Translations under genes and position numbers: made by a program
Notes under the pieces: generated by a model
What the model saw: the letters and a program-made list of their open reading frames with translations, nothing else
Told to the model about the DNA's origin: nothing
Databases searched by the model: none
Assembly (NCBI GenBank): GCA_910577945.1
Contig: CAJTNI010000022.1
Coordinates: 1-29,278 of the forward strand
Source of the DNA: an uncultured Christensenella sp.
GTDB taxonomy: Bacteria > Bacillota > Clostridia > Christensenellales > Pumilibacteraceae
DNA: 29,278 nt
Direction of reading: 5' to 3'
Shown here: positions 16,101 to 23,865 of the stretch, piece by piece
Layout: each line of letters opens with the position of its first letter
How positions within the stretch are numbered: the stretch's first letter is position 1

Positions 16101-18392
16101 GTTGTCGCCGCGCGGCGCAAAATCGTACTGCGTATACTTACCGTTTTCGTACAGCTCGATTTTATCTACGCCGCTCAATGCGTCATCGCCGCTCGCAGTA
16201 AATAAGGTATTGGTATATCGCTCGAACGCTATGCCGTTTGTCGAGAACGTGAGCGTAGGCGGCGTTTTGTCGATTATGACAGTCGCGCTCGTGACGTTGC
16301 CCGCGCGATCGGACGCAGTAAAGTCGTAAGTGCCTTCCGCCGTAAACACGCTCCCGCTCGTATACGGCGCGGCGGACACCGACGGGGCTTTGCTCTCATC
16401 GGTCGATGAAAACGAATACGACACCGTTACGGGACTTTCGTAACGCTCGACTTTCCATGCGACCGATGAGCTGTCGCGCGTTATCTGCGACGTTCCCGTT
16501 GTTCCGTCGGCAAACGTGAGCGTCGGGGCTTTACGGTCAACGATAATTTTTGTCGTTGTTGCGTTCCCTGCTTTGTCGGTAGCGGTTATTGTATACTCGC
16601 CGTCGTCGATTAACGCCTGCCCCGACGAGTAGGCTATATTCGTTTTTGTGCCGTTCTCTCCAACGTATGAGTACGTCGCTGTTATCGGACTTTCCCACTC
16701 GGCATACGAGAACGTCGCCGAGCCGTCGCTGTTGCCGTACTCGAACGAGCGCGACAACACGGGCGCGGTGTTGTCTACATACAGCGTCGTGCTTGCGGAG
16801 TTGCCCGCCGCGTCGGTCGCGGTGATGACGTACTTGCCCGTAGCATTCAGGCGCATGCCGCTTGTGTATGCACGCGCCGAGCTTGTACCGCTCGACGTTG
16901 TGTGCGTGTACGTCGCGGTTATAGGGCTTTCCGCTTCCGACGCGCTGTAACTCGCGTACACGCTCGTTTTGGAGTATTGCAACGTCGTAAATTCGGGCGG
17001 ACTGCGGTCTATTATGACTGTGCATGAACTCGAATTACCCGCTGCGTCCGTTACTGTAATGACGTGTTTGCCTTGTTGAGTGAGCTTGTCGCCGTTCTTG
17101 TAGTATTCGGCGGGCATGGTGATTACGCGTTTTGCCGCGCTGTCGTAATACGAATACACGCGCGTCGCCGTTTGGTTTATGGGACTTTCGTTCGACGTTG
17201 CCGCTGGGAACGGTAGAGTATACGAACTTGCTTTTGTGTATTTTATAAGCGGCTTGCCGAGCGCGTCGTAAAATTCATCGGCAAAGCGCGGCGCGGTCTT
17301 GTCTACGAATAAAGTAACGCTTGCCGAATTACCCACATTGTCCGTCGCGGTGATTATATATTTGCCTTCGTCGGTTAGCTTTACGCCTTGCGCGTATTCG
17401 CCGCAGTCCGAGCCGTTGCGACTGTATGTGCCGAATGTATATGTATTGTCTTTCCATGTAGACGAAACCGACGATTGCGAGTATTCGGCGGGCGCAGACA
17501 GAACGGGCTTTGCATTGTCCGCTTTTGTAGAGAACGTCACGCTGAAATTATCGCGTTGACTTTTAGCACGATTGGCGTTTTGCCCCGGTCCTGCGTGTAG
17601 GTTGCTCCACGTTATATATGCGCCGACATAGTAATCAAACGATACGGTGCAAGTGCCAGTGCTTGCCGCAACGCTTGCAAGCTTGACTGTTTTTACAGTG
17701 GGGTTTATTCCAAGTGTGTGCTCGTCCATATTGTGGCTCGTCACTTTCCAACCGTTAGCTGCACCGAAACTTATAGATTGTTGAACCTGTAAGACTCGGC
17801 TGTCGGTAAACGGATTGCCATTATAAAGAGTGCCGCTATTCGTATTTACTTTTACTATCGGCATTGCGCAGGCATCGTCGCACGGGTGTGCCAGATATGG
17901 GTTATGCCGTCGTTGCCAAAGCCGATCGCCATTGCAAATGAATGTGTATAATTTGTTTTTTGGCATTTCGCTTTTTACGTTGAGATAGAGCGAAACCGAG
18001 CCGTCCAACGCGTGTTTGGCGGGATTGAAATACCATTTGCTGTCCGACATGTCAGCTTTCGGTACATTCCATGATTTTCCGTCATTACGAGTAATATAAA
18101 GCTCGAACCAATTACGCATGCCGCTAAAAGTGTCGGACACGCTGTCAACGTCGTCGCTATGTGTGCCGCCGTTCACTTGTCCGCCGATTGTGCTAAACGT
18201 CATGCTTTTACTCGTATTGGGTATTGTCAGATACAATTTATCGGTCGTTGTATACGACGGCGCGGTTTCTTCGGCAACAGCTTGTGGCGCATGCCGAGCT
18301 GTGCCGAAAAACAGCATAAGTGCGAGTATGCCGAGCAATACGGCAATAATCGTCGTTGTTATGAGAGTGCGAGTTTTAAGCCTATATTTCAT
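13113..18392 (-). CDS. Giant Ig-repeat surface protein, probable mating adhesin
   Basis: 1759 aa. N-terminal membrane or signal segment (about 8-30), a unique domain of about 250 residues, then about 15 Ig-like repeats of 70-110 residues, each ending in a variant of GKYxITATDxAGNxxxxTLxVD. A C-terminal membrane helix (AIIAICVGAVLLLVVVILVI) and a basic tail RARRKPRMK anchor it; there is no LPXTG motif. ATG at 18392 has AAAGGAG eight bases ahead; a longer frame upstream would enter virD4. It lies between virD4 and the pilin, where Gram-positive ICEs often carry a large surface protein (compare Mbov_0399-type proteins). The likely role is cell-cell contact during mating. The repeats make copy number prone to change. 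Confidence 0.85.
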   Translation of the reverse strand: MKYRLKTRTLITTTIIAVLLGILALMLFFGTARHAPQAVAEETAPSYTTTDKLYLTIPNTSKSMTFSTIGGQVNGGTHSDDVDSVSDTFSGMRNWFELYITRNDGKSWNVPKADMSDSKWYFNPAKHALDGSVSLYLNVKSEMPKNKLYTFICNGDRLWQRRHNPYLAHPCDDACAMPIVKVNTNSGTLYNGNPFTDSRVLQVQQSISFGAANGWKVTSHNMDEHTLGINPTVKTVKLASVAASTGTCTVSFDYYVGAYITWSNLHAGPGQNANRAKSQRDNFSVTFSTKADNAKPVLSAPAEYSQSSVSSTWKDNTYTFGTYSRNGSDCGEYAQGVKLTDEGKYIITATDNVGNSASVTLFVDKTAPRFADEFYDALGKPLIKYTKASSYTLPFPAATSNESPINQTATRVYSYYDSAAKRVITMPAEYYKNGDKLTQQGKHVITVTDAAGNSSSCTVIIDRSPPEFTTLQYSKTSVYASYSASEAESPITATYTHTTSSGTSSARAYTSGMRLNATGKYVITATDAAGNSASTTLYVDNTAPVLSRSFEYGNSDGSATFSYAEWESPITATYSYVGENGTKTNIAYSSGQALIDDGEYTITATDKAGNATTTKIIVDRKAPTLTFADGTTGTSQITRDSSSVAWKVERYESPVTVSYSFSSTDESKAPSVSAAPYTSGSVFTAEGTYDFTASDRAGNVTSATVIIDKTPPTLTFSTNGIAFERYTNTLFTASGDDALSGVDKIELYENGKYTQYDFAPRGDNGAYLFRVTDRAGNVTSATATVYKTDTFGNLAAMRDAYKLNAWYVVTLPARIFTTPNKDVAGRYSFESYAKALAFAIANEREFRVTPVQGGFMYVSPSNESVAQKYEDEKTLNAAIEKYAKGYVSTRQTATVGGNDKYYTEPESLVRNSPILPDYLLDYKSLPRMFARPTALWSLPSLSYISEMPYTVTARYLGDFAEETAQKEFLIESGSTLLDIDDYRQGYYLITERDGAGNVEQYIIYSDAELPTARVTATLGDGDNEFVLNYDYTQNETLYFLSLDFNALLDNADSFVTLKLEKGNTTKYYTQADELPILGSEEFTSGKYTITIFDRSLNALVFDVYIAGNAPTMTHSSLAADKPDCKISFVTSDRYNVITSLTLYKIEYDGSKTVLDTDGAGVPITAATLSYTLTVGGKYGATVTDNYRRTVELTPIFFLKGLPSGKLAGVKDGGRTNKNVSFTFDSGDVAEFYTLHAGGERRPFTGYSIQTGAAQTTYNITADDDTSFEYLVFLHNAQDLSLFVEYTFEIDTILPVFEITDSDGNVIEPDGATNKAFSIKWQETGVSMRYYTARSGQLGATKYNMNTVLSQGTLYYFTLTDDVGNKLEFTVLLDNAVDYTVGGKYNEIDDVLYANAPITFTVNEPTQVFDVVNVDNYTIENGGTLTQAGRYEITVTDNYRNTVKLIIVLDFTPPTIVLSGVENGGAAKSDVSITADGYDYLYLADRLGNKIKDVESGTTFSDAGSYYITASDYAGNTVTISFTIDLTVDYTLSVPNGAVTSKPVTLDTAEPLTVVTKKDGVVIEDTPTRFIDSGEYELTLTDALGNSVSCVFIILPSRMQTVKQQLPVGTRIVSVTKDGATFAVTDSEVLAFEQTGVYVVTLDCGGVPFELTVSTDCTPPAVTISKDGNAYKIAAVDKDNVTFKLTKDGEEIGCNVGKTLTENGHYVLTVTDALGNVAVYEFDIPYRLNTWAIIAICVGAVLLLVVVILVIRARRKPRMK

Positions 18393-18406
18393 CTTGTGAA
18401 CTCCTT

Positions 18407-20764
18407 TTATTGATTTAGCGGCTTTTTCGCCGCGAGCTGCTTGATTATATTTTTGAGCTTTGCGCTCTCGGCTTTGAGCCAACGCTTATTGAGCGCGTTG
18501 GCGTAATCTATCGCCGAGTCGCACGCTTCGATGAGCTTGTCCGTATTGTGGTCGAAAAACGCGCGTTCGAGCGCAATGCCTATCTTGTCGGGTACTTTGC
18601 TTTTAATGCTGTACATAAGCGGCATAAGCCGTTCGTCCGCGCCGTCGAGCGGGTCGAACGGACGCGGCGGGTCGTAGATTGCGGCTTCGCGCAGCTCGTC
18701 GACGGTCGCTTGCATGTCTGCGCGTTGCTGTGCCGCAAACTCACGACTGCGCGCAATGTACAAGCTCCGCGCCGCGAAATTGTAGTAGTGCGCTTGCTCG
18801 TCGAACACGGTCGGTTCGGGCGGAGCGGGCGGCGCGCCGTCTACGGGCTTGTACAGTCGGCGCAGCTCGAACACAGGCTCGAATTTCGCGCGTATAGGGT
18901 TTTTGCCGAACGCAAGCACTATGGCATTGCCCATGTTATCGGGCGGGGAATTTAGTTTTTCAAGCTCGGACGGGTATATAAGCGGCACGCTTTCGGCAGC
19001 CGTGTTTACGTTGAAATGCGCAGTTCCGTCGCCGTCGCTGAACGAAATATGCCGCTGCTTGGTTTTGCCGCACAGTTCCGAAAACTCTTTGATTGTCGTG
19101 TTATCGTTACTGCCTATAAACACCTTTATATTGCTGTTGTCGCGTATAATCGCCGCGTCGTCTTTGCCGTAGATAACGTCGAGCTGCGCATAGCTTTGAA
19201 TAATCGGCAGCATGAATATCTTGCGGCTCGCGCCGACGGCGAGTATCTTTCGTATGTTCGGGAATTTCGGCAGGTTTCCGAACTCGTCCATAATGACGTA
19301 AACGTTGCGTTTCAGTTCCTCGTCGGACGTTTCGTTTTTGCGGTAATTCCGCCGCGCTTTTCCGACCAATATCTTATATAGCTGCGTGACGAACAGCGTC
19401 ACCAAAAAATGCCTATTCTCTTTCTCGTCGGGTATTTTAATAAACAGCGCGGTCGGCTGTTCGTCGAACCTGTCAACGTCAACGTCGTTACCGCTAGTGA
19501 GCCGCCGCACGCCGCTGTCGGCAAACCCGACGATATAGTTCTGCGCGGTAGACAGGTACGACGTGAGCTGTCTGTCTTGTGCGGACAGGACGGTGTTCGC
19601 AAGCCCTGCGGCTTTGCTGAATTTGTCGCGCCCCGCCGAAAGATATTCGGACAAGACGTTAATATCTGCTTCGGTAGCGTAATCGGTAAGATTTTTGTAC
19701 AGCGTGTGCAGGTTAAATTCTTGTTCGGCGCACCCGCCGTCGCGCAAATCTTCCCACATGGCGAGCGCGAGCGCGAATATTAGATTGCGCGCGCCCTGCT
19801 CCCAAACAGGCTCTTGCTGTGACGTTATAGGGCAAATAGTATAGATGACGTCTTGAATATCTATAAATATCTCGTCGGTCAAATCCTGTATATATACCTT
19901 GCGCGCAGTGTCCGCTTGTTCTTCTGTCGCGTAAGCCATACCGTCGAATAAATATTCGCCTTGCTGTTTGTTTGCCGCAGCCGCTTGTTCGTAAGTGTCG
20001 TATACCGCACCGTCGGCAGCTATATACTTACCGCTTTTTTGAGTGACCTGCGCTTCGGTTATTCGAGCGGCTTCTGCGTCCTTTATCTGCCGTGTTTTTT
20101 CGATTACCGCCGCAAACGGATTCCAACGCGCCGAACGGTACGGGTCGGCGACGTCGATTACAAGCACGTTATAGCCCTGCGCGGCGAGCGTTGCCGAGTG
20201 CCGACGGTATAACTCGCCTTTGGGGTCGGTTATAACTATGCTCGGCTTGGTCTTTGTTCGGCATAGTATCTGAACCGTCGGGTCAACGAACGTCGTGGTC
20301 TTGCCGCTGCGCGTCGTGCCGATTGTAAGCGTGTGTATTGGCTTTGCAAGCACGACCGTTATGTCTTTGCCTTGTTTGCGCGCGTACACGGGTACGCCGT
20401 CGGCGACGTCGCCGAGCTTGCTGTATGACGTTATAGCCATGTTATCGCTTTTCGCTATGTCTGCATGGGCGAGCCACCGACTGTCTTCGATGTCGTTTAC
20501 TTTAAGCACGCGCCGACCGCTGCGCATTTCCCGCGCGGCGAGCATGACAGCTATGCCGACGACCGAGCAAAGGAATATTACCCATACGCGATAGTCCGAC
20601 AGTCCGAGCGCAAGCGCGGCAAACAAAGCGAAATCCTTGCCTTGCGACAACAGCCCGACAATTACGGCTACGACAGCCCAAAGTACCACAGCTCCGACCG
20701 AACACAGACCTATGAGCGCGCCAATCGATAGGCGTTTGTTCGTATTTCTACCTTTCTTGCTCAA
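18407..20764 (-). CDS. virD4: VirD4/TraG-type coupling protein
   Basis: 785 aa hexameric ATPase that hands the relaxase-DNA complex to the channel. Two N-terminal membrane segments (about 11-38 and 58-76); Walker A GTTRSGKTT at 149-157; DPKGEL at 180-185; Walker B MDEFGNLPKFP at 492-502. Between them, residues 226-290 hold an insertion with two similar 22-residue units (GKYIAADGAVYDTYEQA, then GEYLFDGMAYATEEQA). The start is TTG at 20764, because no ATG is in frame nearby and AGGAG lies in the end of mobL; the gap to mobL is 8 bp. It is cotranscribed with the relaxase. Confidence 0.94.
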   Translation of the reverse strand: MSKKGRNTNKRLSIGALIGLCSVGAVVLWAVVAVIVGLLSQGKDFALFAALALGLSDYRVWVIFLCSVVGIAVMLAAREMRSGRRVLKVNDIEDSRWLAHADIAKSDNMAITSYSKLGDVADGVPVYARKQGKDITVVLAKPIHTLTIGTTRSGKTTTFVDPTVQILCRTKTKPSIVITDPKGELYRRHSATLAAQGYNVLVIDVADPYRSARWNPFAAVIEKTRQIKDAEAARITEAQVTQKSGKYIAADGAVYDTYEQAAAANKQQGEYLFDGMAYATEEQADTARKVYIQDLTDEIFIDIQDVIYTICPITSQQEPVWEQGARNLIFALALAMWEDLRDGGCAEQEFNLHTLYKNLTDYATEADINVLSEYLSAGRDKFSKAAGLANTVLSAQDRQLTSYLSTAQNYIVGFADSGVRRLTSGNDVDVDRFDEQPTALFIKIPDEKENRHFLVTLFVTQLYKILVGKARRNYRKNETSDEELKRNVYVIMDEFGNLPKFPNIRKILAVGASRKIFMLPIIQSYAQLDVIYGKDDAAIIRDNSNIKVFIGSNDNTTIKEFSELCGKTKQRHISFSDGDGTAHFNVNTAAESVPLIYPSELEKLNSPPDNMGNAIVLAFGKNPIRAKFEPVFELRRLYKPVDGAPPAPPEPTVFDEQAHYYNFAARSLYIARSREFAAQQRADMQATVDELREAAIYDPPRPFDPLDGADERLMPLMYSIKSKVPDKIGIALERAFFDHNTDKLIEACDSAIDYANALNKRWLKAESAKLKNIIKQLAAKKPLNQ

Positions 20765-20772
20765 CGCTTGAT

Positions 20773-22068
20773 TTAACTCCTATTGCGTTTTGTGTTATTT
20801 GTTGCCGCCACTTGCTCGAATTCTATTTCGCGTTCGGCTTTGGCGAGATCCCGCCGAAAATCCGCCTGTACGGTCTTTTCACCGCCGCTCACCATGCGCA
20901 ACGCCGTTTGTATAACGCGCGTCCCATGCTCGCGCCGACGTCGCGCCGCAGCTTTGTGCTGTTTGCATGTCTTCGGATTTCCGCGCACTTTCGCTTTGGG
21001 ATTGGTGCGGTAGTTCTTTACCATGCCCAAAACGACGTTGCCGAGCCGTGACCTGTATTCGGCTGTAAGCCTTTTGACGTAATCGGTTTTAGTACCCGTT
21101 TCTGCAAGAGCTTTGCCGCGACGCGCTATCTCATTTAGCGTCTTTTTGTGTGCGTCCAAAGCGTCGGGGTTATGCCGTAAAAGCATTTGCGCGACGGTAT
21201 CTATTTCCGAGCGGTAGGGCGCGATATTATCGCTATTGTATTGCAACCGTCCGCTTTGGGGGAGCTTGCCCGCGAGCGAGCAGAGCGCGGTATACAAATC
21301 CCTATCGGTCGGCACGACGTTCAGCCCGCGTATACCGTTTACCGCCGCATTGCGGTAGTTGTATAAATCTTGCTTGTGTTGGTCGAGATATGCCGTTGCC
21401 GACATGCGATATTCGGTCAATGCTTTCAGCGGGAGTTTGTATTTCTCGCGGTAGTGCAGTTTGCCGTACTTATCTCGATACTGCGGTTCTTTCTCGTAAA
21501 ACGTAAAGTGTATGTGCTTGTTCTCGGTGTTTTCGTGCATGGCTGCGAGTAGTGCAATGTTGGCGGGCTTAAATCCTGCATTTTTGAGAAACCCGCCAAA
21601 AGTTTGCTGCACGAGCTTTTCCATGTCTTCATACCCGACGAGCTTGCTTTGCGCGGTCGGCAAGCTCAATATGCCGTGCCATATCGCGCCTTGCGTTTTT
21701 CGTGCGCCGTCAATCCACTCGTTAAGTTCTCGTTCGGTCATCGCGCCGTTCAAATCAAACGCGCCGAGCGTATTAAACCGTGTCATGTAGTCATCGATAC
21801 GCCGCGCTTCGGACTTGTCGGGCAAGCGATTAGATAAATCCATTTCAAGCCGCCGTGCCGCGTGTTCGCGTAAAAGTTCGTCATCGGGGCGGTCTGCTTT
21901 TTCACCGTCGGCGATGTAGTGAGCTACGTCGGTTTCGCCCGGTGCGGCATTGCACGAGTAAAACCGTCGATTGCTTGCCCATTCCGCTTTTCGCTTTGCC
22001 GACCAACTTTCGATCGGCTTTGGCGACGTCCACTCTATGTTAAAAACTACTGCGCTTTTACTGTCCAT
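20773..22068 (-). CDS. mobL: MobL-family relaxase
   Basis: 431 aa. It nicks the transferred strand at oriT and leads it into the recipient. The metal-binding triad is visible as H178, H185 and H187 in HENTENKHIH, followed by FYEKEP, typical of MobL (MobP3-like) relaxases of Bacillota. Candidate catalytic tyrosines are Y37 and Y51; I cannot choose between them. The C-terminal half is helical and basic. ATG at 22068 overlaps the TAA of the accessory gene by one base (TAATG) and has GGAG six bases ahead. The order accessory gene, relaxase, virD4 is the usual mobilisation unit. Confidence 0.86.
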   Translation of the reverse strand: MDSKSAVVFNIEWTSPKPIESWSAKRKAEWASNRRFYSCNAAPGETDVAHYIADGEKADRPDDELLREHAARRLEMDLSNRLPDKSEARRIDDYMTRFNTLGAFDLNGAMTERELNEWIDGARKTQGAIWHGILSLPTAQSKLVGYEDMEKLVQQTFGGFLKNAGFKPANIALLAAMHENTENKHIHFTFYEKEPQYRDKYGKLHYREKYKLPLKALTEYRMSATAYLDQHKQDLYNYRNAAVNGIRGLNVVPTDRDLYTALCSLAGKLPQSGRLQYNSDNIAPYRSEIDTVAQMLLRHNPDALDAHKKTLNEIARRGKALAETGTKTDYVKRLTAEYRSRLGNVVLGMVKNYRTNPKAKVRGNPKTCKQHKAAARRRREHGTRVIQTALRMVSGGEKTVQADFRRDLAKAEREIEFEQVAATNNTKRNRS

Positions 22069-22499
22069 TACTCACTCCGTAACCGCATTAAGTCGTCTTT
22101 TATGCCCGCTACAAATTCGGGCAGGTCGCAAAGCGAGCCGTCACGCAGTGCTTCGGCGTTCACGTCATCGCCGTCGAGTTCGGCGGTCTTTGCGTTGTAT
22201 AGCCCCGCAATAAGAGTTTCGATTATGCTATGGGCAATAAACAAATCGTCCAAGCCCTTGCGCAATTCTTTAAGCTCGCGTCCGACGGACGGGTCGTGAC
22301 GGCGTTTTTCTTTTTCTGCGGCGACGTCTTTTCCGAATACGCGCGCGTACAACGTCGGAACACCGATATTTAATGCGTCGTTCAATACCGCATTTCGGCT
22401 TTTGTATTTCTGCGCAATCTCGTTGATGAGCGACAACGTTTCGACGTCATGAACGAGAACGGAAAAGATATTGGCGTTGGGATTGAGTTTTTTACTCAT
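22068..22499 (-). CDS. Relaxosome accessory protein, ribbon-helix-helix-like
   Basis: 143 aa. The N-terminus reads as a strand (NIFSVLVHDVET) and a helix-turn-helix pair (LSLINEIAQKYKSRNAVLNDALNIG), as in ribbon-helix-helix DNA-binding proteins; the C-terminal half is helical and acidic, suited to binding the relaxase. AAAAGGAA precedes ATG at 22499, within a copy of the AACACAAAA motif. It is directly upstream of mobL and directly downstream of the candidate oriT region. It probably binds oriT and may repress its own operon. Confidence 0.75.
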   Translation of the reverse strand: MSKKLNPNANIFSVLVHDVETLSLINEIAQKYKSRNAVLNDALNIGVPTLYARVFGKDVAAEKEKRRHDPSVGRELKELRKGLDDLFIAHSIIETLIAGLYNAKTAELDGDDVNAEALRDGSLCDLPEFVAGIKDDLMRLRSE

Positions 22500-22920
22500 G
22501 GCGAGTTCCTTTTGTGTTTTTATTACGGCGATAGCCGCTTAAAGCGCGTCAGCGCGTCCGAGCCGTAGGCTCGCAAGCGGAACTCGGTGTCCGAGTTGCC
22601 GCAATTCAGCGATTAACAATCATTAACAAAAAATTCGACAAGATTAACAATGCTTTTTGCTTTCTTTATATAGCGGGGTCGAATTTTCGTTTGATTGTTA
22701 ACCGCCCTTATCCTGCTTGTTCAGAAAGTACAGGTCAAATTGGGTTCAAACGGGGTACAGCATGTTGTTGTAGGGGGAAGCAATGCCCGTTGTGTGAGCG
22801 CAGCGGTTCGGCGCGGTATTCCGCCCACGCGTTCGGCTTTTCGGTCGCCGCCGCTCGCTTGCGCTCGCGGAGCGCTTCGCGCGGAATCACACAAAAAGGG
22901 GTTGGACGCTGCGGCGCGGC
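22500..22920. promoter_or_regulatory. Candidate oriT / mobilisation control region
   Basis: 421 bp without a gene, ahead of the relaxosome genes. It holds a large imperfect inverted repeat (22611-22639 against 22678-22703; outer part GRTTAACAATC, inner part a perfect AAAATTCGAC/GTCGAATTTT), with direct copies of GATTAACAAT at 22611 and 22642 and an ATTAACAA at 22622. Two perfect hairpins follow on the minus strand: AACTCGG/CCGAGTT (22581-22597) and CGAGCC/GGCTCG (22559-22573). The part 22700-22800 has CTGTAC repeats and TTTGAACC/TTTGACC repeats. Position and repeats favour an origin of transfer; no nick site can be named. Confidence 0.6.
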
Positions 22921-23328
22921 TTAAAACGGTAAATCGTCGCCGTCTACGGGCTGCATGTCCGAAACGCCGCCGCTCGGCGGTTCGGGTTCATCGCCCGCGC
23001 GCGAGCTTGCCGACTTGGGCGTAAGAAACTCTATCTCGTCCGCCACCACGTCGAACGACGTGCGTTTTATGCCGTCGCGGTCTTCGTACTGCCGTCGCTG
23101 CACAGAGCCGTTTACGCCGACTTTACTGCCCTTGAACAGATATTTCGCGCAACGGTCGGCGAGTTGACGCCAACAGATAACGTCGAAATAATCCGCGACG
23201 CGTTCGCCCGCTGCGTTGGTGAACGGGCGGTTGACCGCCATGTTAAACCGCGTAAAGCTCACTCCGCTTTGTGTTGCGCCGCTTTCGGGGTCGCGCACAA
23301 GATTGCCGATTAAGATGATTCTGTTCAT
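22921..23328 (-). CDS. ssb: Single-stranded DNA-binding protein
   Basis: 135 aa. MNRIILIGNLVRDPE opens an OB-fold typical of SSB; the conserved RF..AV and DYFDVICWRQLAD segments follow. The flexible tail ends in DDLPF, the peptide that binds partner proteins. It coats the transferred strand and may help the primase-polymerase encoded upstream. AAAGGAG lies before ATG at 23328. Confidence 0.95.
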   Translation of the reverse strand: MNRIILIGNLVRDPESGATQSGVSFTRFNMAVNRPFTNAAGERVADYFDVICWRQLADRCAKYLFKGSKVGVNGSVQRRQYEDRDGIKRTSFDVVADEIEFLTPKSASSRAGDEPEPPSGGVSDMQPVDGDDLPF

Positions 23329-23353
23329 GGTAACTCCTTTTGATTTGGGTGTG

Positions 23354-23441
23354 CCGCGAGCTGACGCTCGCGGTTGAATAGGTTAAAATTGATTTAGAAC
23401 CGCGCGCCTTACGGCGCGGGGGAATAGCACAAAAGAGAATT
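23354..23441. repeat. GC hairpins and AATARCACAAA motif upstream of ssb
   Basis: CCGCGAGC/GCTCGCGG is a perfect 8-bp stem with loop TGAC (23354-23373). CGCGCC/GGCGCG with loop TTAC (23403-23418) is directly followed on the plus strand by GAATAGCACAAAAGAGAA. It lies in the gap between ssb and the Cys/His protein gene. Confidence 0.7.
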
Positions 23442-23444
23442 ATG

Positions 23445-23861
23445 TCACCGTAATACGTAGTACCCGTAAACACACCGAGTGCCGCCGCGCGAGCAATCGT
23501 AGGTATCGTTAAGAACGCCGTCTATAACCGCCGCGACATGACCCGATAATGACGTTATAATCCGCCCGTCTGGCAGTTCATTGGCGCGCAAATGAGTCTT
23601 GCAACCTTGACCGACTTGCATTGTTGGTTTCCACTCGAACCCGAAATGCTCCATAATCTTGCGCGTGGTGTCTTTCTTAACGCCCGTGCGTGCTGACGAT
23701 TTCTTTTTGTGCTTTTCGTTCTTACCGAAACTGTTAATTATAGCGTAAACGTCTTTGTACGGTATTTTGGTTGCTATGGCAATCGCTCTGCATACGCAAT
23801 CACTTGTTTTTCCCTTAAATCCCGCTGCCGCGCGTCCGCCGTCGTTGTACACAAAATCCAT
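23445..23861 (-). CDS. Conserved phage/plasmid Cys-His protein, papain-like
   Basis: 138 aa. The order DCVCRA (C22), GHVAAVIDG (H108) and NDTYD (D119 or D122) looks like the Cys-His-Asp/Asn set of papain-like hydrolases; the block SDCVCRAIAIAT plus GGTRCVYGYY is familiar from unnamed proteins of phages and plasmids. ATG at 23861 lies four bases after the TGA of the polyvalent gene; the longer frame upstream overlaps that gene and is rejected. The substrate is unknown. It is too small and lacks a signal peptide, so it is not a cell-wall hydrolase for mating. Confidence 0.72.
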   Translation of the reverse strand: MDFVYNDGGRAAAGFKGKTSDCVCRAIAIATKIPYKDVYAIINSFGKNEKHKKKSSARTGVKKDTTRKIMEHFGFEWKPTMQVGQGCKTHLRANELPDGRIITSLSGHVAAVIDGVLNDTYDCSRGGTRCVYGYYVLR

Positions 23862-23865
23862 ATCG

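Noticed and set aside
13113..18392. CRISPR or tandem DNA repeats in the large gene.
   Set aside because: The repetition is at protein level (Ig-like domains), with diverged DNA and no equal-length spacers.
22640..22690. Promoter with TATATA near 22665 for the mobilisation genes.
   Set aside because: No acceptable -35 at 16-18 bp; AT-rich palindrome centre explains the sequence as well.
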